NCBI GenBank assembly: GCA_003219395.1 | Contig: QHOR01000041.1 | Span: 24,474-32,881 of the forward strand | Source of the DNA: Verrucomicrobiota bacterium | GTDB taxonomy: Bacteria > Verrucomicrobiota > Verrucomicrobiia > Chthoniobacterales > UBA10450 | DNA: 8,408 nucleotides | Direction of reading: 5' to 3' | Shown here: in pieces, positions 1-5,643 of the stretch | Layout of the letters: each line of letters starts with the position of its first letter | Numbering within the stretch: the first letter of the stretch is position 1 | Program-made: the position numbers and the translations under genes | Notes under the pieces: model-generated | What the model was told of the DNA's origin: nothing | Seen by the model: the letters and a program-made list of their open reading frames with translations, nothing else | The model's database searches: none

Positions 1-341
1 CTCGCTGCTGCCGCAGCTTTCTTACGAGTACTTTTTGTTTTAGCCGCAGCTGCGGGCGAGGCAGCAGGCGACGCCGATGGAGCTGGACTAGCTGCAGCAC
101 CAGTAGATGCTTTTTTGCGACCGCGCCTCGCTGCTGGTGAAGTCGCGGGCGCCGCGGCAGGTGATGCAGATGCAGTGGTTTCGCCTGGCGATGCGGTTGT
201 TTGAGGTTTCTTATGCGCGCGATGTTTTGCCGGCTGATGAGCTCCTGCGGGCGATTCTCCCGGCGTCGGCGATTGCGCTGTTACCGCGCACGCGGTGGCA
301 AGTCCGACGGCAAAGGAAAGGGTTATGAATCTTTTACTCAT
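1..341 (-). CDS. Exported Ala/Pro/Ser/Lys-rich protein, C-terminus beyond left edge
   Basis: I do not recognise a family. Reading the minus strand from ATG at 341 gives 113 residues with no stop before the window edge, so the gene is cut on its 3' side. An in-frame TAA lies upstream, and this is the first ATG after it. Residues 1-23 look like a signal peptide: MSKR, then a hydrophobic core (about 6-20), then a Val-Thr-Ala-like type I cleavage site near 20-23. A Cys at 18 is not in a good lipobox. After cleavage the chain is low complexity: repeated Ser-Pro-Ala units (about 50-100) mixed with basic clusters (HRAHKK at 40-45, RRGRKK at 72-77, RKK at 106-108). This is inferred to be an extended, positively charged, disordered segment, perhaps a spacer in the periplasm or envelope before a folded domain outside the window. 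No clear ribosome binding site is seen. The in-frame signal peptide and biased composition make it more likely real than the plus-strand frames over it. Confidence 0.6.
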   Translation of the reverse strand, partial: MSKRFITLSFAVGLATACAVTAQSPTPGESPAGAHQPAKHRAHKKPQTTASPGETTASASPAAAPATSPAARRGRKKASTGAAASPAPSASPAASPAAAAKTKSTRKKAAAAA

Positions 342-492
342 GGACGCGAGGGTAAACAAGCCGTGAGATTACAGTCAACGCATTTCCAATAACCAACACA
401 CTTTCCGCAGAAAACAGCAACGACTCCCCAACTTCGCAAGCCAGCGGCGGTAAGCGTCGCCCGTGCGACAGATCCAGTCTAAAATTTGCGAT

Positions 493-522
493 TTTCCGAG
501 GCGCGTGCGGTTGCCTCGGAAA
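493..522. repeat. Perfect 10-bp inverted repeat, 10-nt loop
   Basis: TTTCCGAGGC at 493-502 and its exact complement GCCTCGGAAA at 513-522 flank a 10-nt loop. There is no T-run immediately after either arm, so it is not a classical intrinsic terminator. It lies in the 229-nt spacer between the divergent left-edge gene and the small membrane protein gene, about 150 nt upstream of the former and 50 nt upstream of the latter. It may be a 5'-UTR hairpin or an operator-like site. I see no other gene or RNA in 342-570. Confidence 0.5.
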
Positions 523-570
523 GCTTTCGTGAGTTGAGCGCGGCGGCGGCTTGCGCTAGACTCGGGACGG

Positions 571-786
571 ATGCTTGATACCATTCTGGGATGCCTCAAA
601 TGGGCTGCTGTAGGATTCATCGTCGCGTTTGCGCTGATGAAACTGTTCGAAGCCAGTCATATTCACGACGACATCCCCAAGCCTGCCTTCAAAATACGCC
701 AGACGAAGCGCGCGACATTCGTGTTATCAGCTTTCGCCGCGATGTTTTCTGCGTTGGTCTGGCTCCTGGTGCAGAAGCTCGACTGA
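571..786 (+). CDS. Small two-helix membrane protein, unknown function
   Basis: The protein is 71 residues and I cannot assign it to a family. Two hydrophobic stretches flank a short polar loop. Helix 1 runs about residues 6-25, including KWAAVGFIVAFALMK. Helix 2 runs about residues 49-67, including FVLSAFAAMFSALVWLLV. The loop (about 26-48) holds a charged HIHDDIPKP segment and a basic KIRQTKR cluster just before helix 2, so by the positive-inside rule the loop is probably cytoplasmic and both ends face outward. A weak GGGA purine patch at 564-567 lies very close to the ATG. The gene ends 41 nt before the convergent SDR gene. The clean amphipathic/hydrophobic pattern favours this frame over the overlapping plus-strand and minus-strand frames, which show no protein-like pattern. 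Confidence 0.55.
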   Translation: MLDTILGCLKWAAVGFIVAFALMKLFEASHIHDDIPKPAFKIRQTKRATFVLSAFAAMFSALVWLLVQKLD

Positions 787-827
787 GCTTAGGCTGGCCT
801 TAAATTGAAACAAGGCGACGGTGGGTG

Positions 828-1583
828 TTATCCCATATAAAATCCGCCGTTTACGTTCAAAACGTGTCCCGTGATGTACGAGGCCATCGGGGAGGCTAAG
901 AAAAGGGCTGCGTTCACAATTTCGCTAACATCACCGAGACGGCCGAGCGGAATTTGCTTAACGAAATTCTGGGTTACTTCGTCAGGCATGCCTTTGCTCA
1001 TGCCGACGTCGATGAATCCAGGCGCGACAGCGTTTACAGTAATGTTTTGGCGCGCAAACTCGCGAGCCGATACTTTTGTGAGAGCGACAATCGCTGCCTT
1101 GCTAGACGAATAATTTGCCTGGCCAAATAAGCCGAGCTGGCCACTGACAGAAGACATATTAATGATGCGTCCGCCGTTTCGCAGAACCGCGGCTGCCCTT
1201 TGCGTAACTGTGAATGTGCCCGTCAGGTTTACGCGCACCACGCTCTCAAAGTCTTCGACGGCCATTTTTTTAATCGTGCGATCACTAATAATCCCGGAAT
1301 TGTTGACGAGAATGTCCAGCCCCCCGTGCTGATCCTGTATTTGCTTCATCATCGCCTCGACTTGCGTCGGTTGCGTCACGTCGCATTCAATCACCAGCGG
1401 CTCACTGAGTTCACTGGCTACTTTGGTGGCGTCGGCCTTGTTTTGTGCCTGAGCGTCGGCCACATAATTCACCACGCACTGCGCACCGCATCTCCCAAAT
1501 GCCTTGATCATCTCAGCACCAATCCCGCGCGAGCTACCGGTGACGAGCGCGACTTTGCCGCTGAAATCGAGTAGATCAGGCAT
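828..1583 (-). CDS. FabG-like short-chain dehydrogenase/reductase (SDR)
   Basis: A 251-residue classical SDR, the usual length for 3-oxoacyl-ACP reductase (FabG) or acetoacetyl-CoA reductase (PhaB). Visible motifs are the Rossmann cofactor loop TGSSRGIG (15-22), an acidic D68-V69 near the adenine, NNSG (94-97), structural N119, catalytic S145, and Y158 with K162 in YSSSK, then PG at 188-189. The C-terminal ASYITGHVLNVNGG stretch is typical of FabG. R19 in the glycine loop suggests NADPH use. The family reduces a 3-keto group on a cytoplasmic acyl-ACP or acyl-CoA thioester. The gene diverges from the mutase genes across a 50-nt spacer filled with short repeats, so shared control is possible. 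Which keto-acyl substrate is used cannot be read from the sequence, and a dedicated catabolic reductase is as likely as housekeeping FabG. The ATG start sits a normal distance ahead of the first beta strand. Confidence 0.9.
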   Translation of the reverse strand: MPDLLDFSGKVALVTGSSRGIGAEMIKAFGRCGAQCVVNYVADAQAQNKADATKVASELSEPLVIECDVTQPTQVEAMMKQIQDQHGGLDILVNNSGIISDRTIKKMAVEDFESVVRVNLTGTFTVTQRAAAVLRNGGRIINMSSVSGQLGLFGQANYSSSKAAIVALTKVSAREFARQNITVNAVAPGFIDVGMSKGMPDEVTQNFVKQIPLGRLGDVSEIVNAALFLASPMASYITGHVLNVNGGFYMG

Positions 1584-1584
1584 T

Positions 1585-1620
1585 TGACGATTTACGATTT
1601 AACGATTTAACGGTTCAACG
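1585..1620. repeat. Tandem 7-8 bp repeat in divergent promoter region
   Basis: Degenerate units read TGACGATT, TACGATT, TAACGATT, TAACGGTT and a partial CAACG, back to back. They fill most of the 50-nt spacer between the divergent SDR and B12/GTPase genes, where promoters for both must lie. TTGACG at 1584-1589 resembles a -35 box, but no good -10 box follows at the right spacing. The array may be a simple-sequence expansion rather than an operator. Confidence 0.65.
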
Positions 1621-1633
1621 CTAGATTTTTCCG

Positions 1634-2821
1634 ATGCCTTCACCGATTCGAATTTTGACCGCGGTCCCGATTTGCGATGGGCATGACAGCGCGATCAACA
1701 CCATCAATCTGGAATTTATCCGACACGGGATCGAGGTCGTCTATCTTGGCTACCATCGATCAGTAACCGATATTGTGCGCGCCGCCATTCAAGAGGACGT
1801 GCGCGCCGTTGGCATCTCGAGCTATAACGGCGGACACATCGAATTCTTTAGCGAAGTCACTGGTCTTTTACAGAAGCGCGGAGCAAGCGACATCAAAGTC
1901 TTCGGCGGGGGTGGTGGAACGATCACGCAGCAGGACGCGGCAGCAATGAAGCGCAAAGGCGTGGACAATATTTTCTTTGCCGGAACTTCCTTGGCAGAAA
2001 TGACAGACTACGTTCGCACGCAGTACGGAAAGCCGCGCAACAAAAGGCCGCGCCCGCGATCGCCCGAGCAGGAACTCGCCCATAAGCTGAGCGAGATCGA
2101 GGACGCGTATGCAAGCGTAAGCAGAAAACGGCCAACGGCCAGCGCGCAACGCTCAAGGTCCAACAAGACGGTTCGTCATTCGTCAGTCGCCATTCGTCAT
2201 TCCTCGCGCGCGGAACGCGCGCGGGTTATGGGTTTCACCGGCCCTGGCGGGGCGGGAAAAACGACATTGATCGACGAGCTTGTTCTGCGTTTTTTGAATC
2301 AGAATTCACGAGGGAGAATCGCAATCTTGTCGCACGATCCGAGCGTCGTCGGCGAAGGAGCGTTGTTGGGCGATCGAGCTACCATGATCAACTCGCAGAA
2401 CGATCGCGTGTTCATGCGTAGTATGGCGACGCGCGGCCAGGCTGGCGGACTTTCTCCTGCTACGCAGGATTGTTTGGCTCTGCTCGCACGTTCGGGCTTT
2501 GACTATGTAATTATTGAGACGGTGGGTACTGGCCAGGAGGCGATGCCATTCCAGAAAAACGGGGTTGTCGACCAGACTGTGCTGGTGATGAACCCTGATT
2601 ATGGCAGCCGGTTGCAACTGCAAAAAATCGTGATGCTCGATCTTGCTGACATTGTGGTGGTGAACAAGAGCGATCTTCAGCGCGCGCGTACTGCACACAC
2701 GGAAATCGAACAGCGGCTGGAGCAAAACGGGCGTGATCAGCGGCTGATCGATACGGTGGCGAAACGGCATCGCGACGCTGGCGTGGATCAATTATTCAAG
2801 CTAATTTCGACCGGCAGATAA
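1634..2821 (+). CDS. IcmF-type N-terminal module: B12-binding domain fused to MeaB/MeaI-like GTPase
   Basis: A 395-residue two-domain protein matching the first half of fused isobutyryl-CoA mutase IcmF. Residues 1-130 are a cobalamin-binding domain: DGHD at 15-18 supplies the lower-axial His17, followed by SYNGGH (63-68) and a GGGGG loop (91-95). The Gly of the usual DxHxxG is Ala, as I recall for IcmF. Residues 131-198 are a basic, low-complexity linker, partly coded by 7-bp repeats. Residues 199-393 are a SIMIBI G domain: Walker A GPGGAGKTT (203-211), GALLGDR (242-248), ETVGTGQ (295-301) and NKSD (344-347). Such GTPases gate loading of adenosylcobalamin and expel damaged cofactor from the mutase. 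The catalytic domain is encoded by the next gene, 110 nt downstream, so the two products probably form a complex. I see no clear Shine-Dalgarno before the ATG. An ATG at 2228 could in principle start a free GTPase. Confidence 0.9.
   Translation: MPSPIRILTAVPICDGHDSAINTINLEFIRHGIEVVYLGYHRSVTDIVRAAIQEDVRAVGISSYNGGHIEFFSEVTGLLQKRGASDIKVFGGGGGTITQQDAAAMKRKGVDNIFFAGTSLAEMTDYVRTQYGKPRNKRPRPRSPEQELAHKLSEIEDAYASVSRKRPTASAQRSRSNKTVRHSSVAIRHSSRAERARVMGFTGPGGAGKTTLIDELVLRFLNQNSRGRIAILSHDPSVVGEGALLGDRATMINSQNDRVFMRSMATRGQAGGLSPATQDCLALLARSGFDYVIIETVGTGQEAMPFQKNGVVDQTVLVMNPDYGSRLQLQKIVMLDLADIVVVNKSDLQRARTAHTEIEQRLEQNGRDQRLIDTVAKRHRDAGVDQLFKLISTGR
2128..2162 (+). repeat. Heptamer array inside linker coding sequence (first block)
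   Basis: Five 7-bp units stand in tandem: ACGGCCA, ACGGCCA, GCGCGCA, ACGCTCA, AGGTCCA. They code residues about 165-177 of the B12/GTPase protein. The period of 7 is not a multiple of three and the amino acids show no repeat, so the periodicity belongs to the DNA and not to the protein. A second, different heptamer block follows at 2171-2205. Confidence 0.65.
2171..2205 (+). repeat. Heptamer array inside linker coding sequence (second block)
   Basis: Five 7-bp units stand in tandem: GTTCGTC, ATTCGTC, AGTCGCC, ATTCGTC, ATTCCTC. They code residues 180-191 (VRHSSVAIRHSS), just before the GTPase domain. Gain or loss of one unit would shift the frame between the B12 domain and the G domain. The units are imperfect, so slippage is probably slow. 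Confidence 0.7.
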
Positions 2822-2827
2822 CCGCAT

Positions 2828-2913
2828 TGTCATGTCGAGCGGAGTCGAGACATTTCTTGATATTTTAACGGCGAAGAAGGAACTAAGTTTCCTGGACTTC
2901 GCTCGGAATGACA
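2828..2913. repeat. Palindromic intergenic repeat (22-bp imperfect arms)
   Basis: The left arm 2828-2849 and the reverse complement of the right arm 2892-2913 agree at 18 of 22 positions and share a TGTCAT end and a CGAGCG core. The spacer between the arms is 42 nt. From memory, arms of the TGTCATTCCGAGCGAAGTC type are common, dispersed REP/MITE-like elements in several bacterial phyla. It occupies most of the gap between the two mutase genes and could fold in the mRNA. It is followed directly by the second gene's ribosome binding site, and it contributes a spurious in-frame ATG at 2908. Confidence 0.75.
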
Positions 2914-2921
2914 GGAACGGT

Positions 2922-2927
2922 AGGTGG
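2922..2927 (+). promoter_or_regulatory. Shine-Dalgarno AGGTGG setting the mutase start at 2932
   Basis: AGGTGG lies 4 nt before ATG 2932. The other in-frame ATG at 2908 lies inside the right arm of the palindromic repeat and has no purine-rich site ahead of it. This favours 2932 as the true start and trims eight residues from the longer reading. Confidence 0.65.
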
Positions 2928-2931
2928 AATC

Positions 2932-4764
2932 ATGAGCAAACTTGGACAGGTTGTTGAGGCGATTGAGAAGTACAACAAATTCGTTCTCGATCAGGTAAAG
3001 CGTGCGCGCTCGGACGAACAGTTCGGTCGTGAATTGCTGGGGCGCTGGAACGACACGAAAGCGAAAATTCCAATCACGCGTACGCCGACCGGTGTGCCTT
3101 TGCCGCGCCTGGCGTTGCCCGAAATCGATGAGCCCGGCGAAATCGCGCGCTATCTCTTTGGCGAAGGATTGCCGGGCGAATTTCCATTTTTAAACGGCGC
3201 CTACCGCGAGATGTATTTGGAGCCGATTCGGGAGGTCGAAAGTTTCGAAAAAAACGGCGAAACTGTAGCGGCAAGGATGGCACCTGTGAAGAGTTCGAAC
3301 GCGCGGCCGCCATTGCCTCAAGCCGAAGAACCGACGCGATTGTTCTCTGGCTTGATGCTCGCCGAGGATACCAACGAGCGTTTTCATTATCTGACCCAGC
3401 ACCAGCGCACGCATCGGCTCAGTACCGCTTTCGATGGGCCGACGCTCTACGGCATCGATAGCGACGCCGACGGCGTCTTCGGAAAAATCGGCGAGGGCGG
3501 TGTAGCCATCGACACGGTCGAAGACATGATGCGGCTCTATGATGGTTTTGATCTCGGTTCGCCGAATTTTTCCGCTTCCATGACTATCAGCGGTCCCGCG
3601 CCAATCATCATGGCGATGTACATCGCGGCCGCGAAACGCAGATTCGGCCCAAAAGTTGTTCCGAAACTACGTGGCACAGTGCAGGCCGATATTTTTAAAG
3701 AAGTCCAGGCACAGAACGAAACCATTTTCCCCATCGAAGCCTCGCTGCGCTTTCTTACCGACATGGTTGAGTTCACCACGCGGGAAATGCGGCGCTGGTA
3801 TCCGATTTCCATCAGCGGTTATCATATCGGCGAAGCCGGTTCGACGCCGGTGCAACAGGCCGCTTACACGCTTTCTAACGGATTTGCGTATGCTGAAATG
3901 TTTGCGGCGCGCGGAATTCCTGTCGATCAATTCGGGCCGCGTCTCTCATTCTTTCTCGATTGCGGTCTCGACGCCGAATATATCGCCCTCGCTCGCGTGT
4001 CCCGCCGCATCTGGGCAATTGGAATGCGTGATGTGTTTGGCGCCGGCCCACGGGCGCAACTTTTCAAATTGCACACTCAGACCAGCGGTCGTTCGCTGAT
4101 CGCAGCGGAATTCAAAAACAATCTCACCCGCACCGCCGCGGAATTGGTTCTCGCTTACATGAACGCAACCAATTCGTGCCACTCAAACAGCGCGGACGAA
4201 CCGTTCACCACGCCGAGCGAAGAATGGATTCGGCTTGCCGCCCACGGACAGGCGATCCTTCTGGAGGAGTCCGGCATTTTCAAACACACCATGAACATGT
4301 TGAGCGGTTCGCCAGGAATGAAAGCGGTAGAGCGGGCTGTGGAAGCAGCCATCCTCGATGAGTTCCGCGAGATCGCCCGACTGGGCGGCGTGCTTGCAGC
4401 GGTAGAAGACCGTTACCAGCGCAGCCAGATTCAGAGCGCTGCGCATCGCTACGAGCAGCAAATCTACAATGGAACTCGCCCAATCATTGGCCTCAATCGC
4501 TACCGTGACGACGAGGACGACGCACCGGAGGTGAAACTCGTGCGGACGCCCCGCCAGAAGCAGCAATTGCAGGTAGATCGCCTTGCCAAATTCAAAAAGA
4601 AAAATGCGGAGAAAGCGAAGCGTGCGCTGGATAGATTGGCTGATGTCGTCGAACGCGGCGCGAATTGTTTCACGGTGTTGCTCGAAGCAGCGGAAGTCTG
4701 TTCGTTAGGCCAAATCACCGGTCGCCTGCAGGAAGTAGTCGGGCGTTTTCGGCCCATGGTGTGA
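2932..4764 (+). CDS. IcmF-type acyl-CoA mutase large (catalytic) subunit
   Basis: A 610-residue adenosylcobalamin-dependent mutase catalytic chain (methylmalonyl-CoA mutase family), closest in what I can recall to the C-terminal half of IcmF. It starts with a helical stretch (about 5-45, EAIEKYNKFVLDQVKRA) like the IcmF linker. PTRLFSG (134-140) and RGTVQADIFKEVQAQN (247-262) follow, forming the acyl-CoA-binding TIM barrel together with SGYHIGEAG (295-303, catalytic Tyr297/His298) and HTQTSGRSL (381-389). Phe138 and Gln261 stand where methylmalonyl-CoA mutase has Tyr89 and Arg207, and match the Phe/Gln pair of isobutyryl-CoA mutases. Expected chemistry is carbon-skeleton interchange of isobutyryl- and n-butyryl-CoA or a similar non-carboxylated acyl-CoA, in the cytoplasm. 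The chain carries no B12 domain of its own, so it needs the upstream gene product. It also lacks the roughly 60-residue insert I recall in IcmF after the TMTI.GPAP motif. The C-terminal 70 residues are a basic helical tail ending in a GQITGRL segment typical of the family. Confidence 0.92.
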   Translation: MSKLGQVVEAIEKYNKFVLDQVKRARSDEQFGRELLGRWNDTKAKIPITRTPTGVPLPRLALPEIDEPGEIARYLFGEGLPGEFPFLNGAYREMYLEPIREVESFEKNGETVAARMAPVKSSNARPPLPQAEEPTRLFSGLMLAEDTNERFHYLTQHQRTHRLSTAFDGPTLYGIDSDADGVFGKIGEGGVAIDTVEDMMRLYDGFDLGSPNFSASMTISGPAPIIMAMYIAAAKRRFGPKVVPKLRGTVQADIFKEVQAQNETIFPIEASLRFLTDMVEFTTREMRRWYPISISGYHIGEAGSTPVQQAAYTLSNGFAYAEMFAARGIPVDQFGPRLSFFLDCGLDAEYIALARVSRRIWAIGMRDVFGAGPRAQLFKLHTQTSGRSLIAAEFKNNLTRTAAELVLAYMNATNSCHSNSADEPFTTPSEEWIRLAAHGQAILLEESGIFKHTMNMLSGSPGMKAVERAVEAAILDEFREIARLGGVLAAVEDRYQRSQIQSAAHRYEQQIYNGTRPIIGLNRYRDDEDDAPEVKLVRTPRQKQQLQVDRLAKFKKKNAEKAKRALDRLADVVERGANCFTVLLEAAEVCSLGQITGRLQEVVGRFRPMV

Positions 4765-4810
4765 TGTAACACCGCCAGCGCTGCATCCGGAGCCGCCGCG
4801 AGTGCCCTGC

Positions 4811-4821
4811 CAGGATGCCTG
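4811..4821. repeat. Short palindrome in mutase-DUF72 spacer
   Basis: CAGGATGCCTG is a 4-bp stem with a 3-nt loop inside the 129-nt gap 4765-4893. The surrounding phrase (ccaggatgcctgtgctcc) resembles, from memory, dispersed intergenic repeats of Verrucomicrobiota. A single copy cannot prove that. The rest of the gap shows no terminator with a T-run and no recognisable promoter. Confidence 0.25.
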
Positions 4822-4893
4822 TGCTCCAATTACCAACACTTCCTTCAACAAGCGTGCGCTGAACGTGGGATTCGAAGTCCTTAGTGAGACGCC

Positions 4894-5643
4894 ATGGTCA
4901 GCCACGCATACATCGGCACCAGCGGCTGGAATTATAAGAGCTGGCGTAAGAGTTTCTACGGCGAGACGCCCCAGAAACAATGGCTCCGTTTTTACGCCAA
5001 ACGTTTCAACGCTATAGAGGTGAACGGGACTTTCTATAGGCTGCAGGAAAAAAGCACCTTTAAAAAGTGGCGCGATGAGACGCCCGAAGGCTTTTCTTTT
5101 ACCATAAAGGGTCACCGCTACGTGACCCACAACAAAAAGCTGCTCGACGCGCAAGAATCGGTGATTCGTTGTCGCGAATCGGCGTCCCCGCTCGGCAAAC
5201 GTCTCGCCGCTGTGGTCTGGCAGCTACCTTCGTTTCTTAAGAAGGACGCAGACCGGCTGGAGAAGTTCTTACACGCTTTGCACCACTGGAAAACCACGCG
5301 ACACGCTATCGAGTTCCGCCACAAATCCTGGTTCGACGACGAAGTCAGCGGACGCCTCAGGCGCCACGCGGTGGCCGTCTGCATGTCAGACGCACCGGAC
5401 TGGCCAATGTGGGAAGATGTCACAACAGATCTCGTTTACATTCGCCTGCATGGTCACACCCGGAAATACGCATCGAGCTACAGCAATCAGTCGCTGAGGA
5501 AGTGGGCCGCACGGATCGAGTGTTGGCTGGACGAAAACCGCACCGTCCACGTGTACTTCGATAATGATGCCGAAGGCGCAGCTCCCCAAAACGCGCTTAC
5601 ACTTTTGCAAATGCTGGGCCGATCAGAGCGTGAAGTGGCATAA
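4894..5643 (+). CDS. DUF72 (YecE-like) family protein
   Basis: A 249-residue DUF72 protein, a TIM-barrel-like family of unknown biochemical function with typical length near 250. Family motifs in order are GTSGWNY (8-14), E42-VNGTFYR (42-49), KGHRYVTH (72-79), WQLP (109-112), EFRHKSW (140-146), RLHGH (184-188) and YFDND (221-225, commonly FNN in relatives). An in-frame TGA at 4885-4887 makes ATG 4894 the first usable start, with a weak GTGAG patch at 4884-4888. There is no signal peptide and no membrane segment, so it is probably cytoplasmic. It follows the mutase gene by 129 nt on the same strand and its 3' end overlaps the convergent NTPase gene by 21 bp. I know of no link between DUF72 and B12 mutases, and none is inferred here. 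Family assignment is firm; function is unknown. Confidence 0.92.
   Translation: MVSHAYIGTSGWNYKSWRKSFYGETPQKQWLRFYAKRFNAIEVNGTFYRLQEKSTFKKWRDETPEGFSFTIKGHRYVTHNKKLLDAQESVIRCRESASPLGKRLAAVVWQLPSFLKKDADRLEKFLHALHHWKTTRHAIEFRHKSWFDDEVSGRLRRHAVAVCMSDAPDWPMWEDVTTDLVYIRLHGHTRKYASSYSNQSLRKWAARIECWLDENRTVHVYFDNDAEGAAPQNALTLLQMLGRSEREVA

Noticed and set aside
107..392. Two plus-strand open frames of 63-73 codons
   Set aside because: They are shadows of the minus-strand exported-protein gene; they are rich in Arg/Met/Cys, with no motif and no ribosome binding site.
375..620. Minus-strand 81-codon open frame
   Set aside because: No signal, domain or plausible start; Arg/Cys/Trp-rich as in random GC-rich frames; runs over the hairpin and into the small membrane protein gene.
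790..802. AGGC-TG-GCCT mini-palindrome between the membrane protein and SDR genes as a terminator
   Set aside because: A 4-bp stem with a 2-nt loop and no T-run cannot act as a stable intrinsic terminator.
1584..1612. Sigma70-like promoter starting with TTGACG
   Set aside because: The -35-like hexamer has no acceptable -10 at 16-18 nt, and the surrounding repeats make chance matches likely.
2128..2205. CRISPR-like array
   Set aside because: Units are only 7 bp, with no spacers and no cas genes; it is a short tandem repeat.
4500..4829. Minus-strand 109-codon frame antisense to the end of the mutase
   Set aside because: Low-complexity Ser/Arg/Phe composition from antisense reading; the mutase frame with its conserved C-terminal tail explains the sequence.
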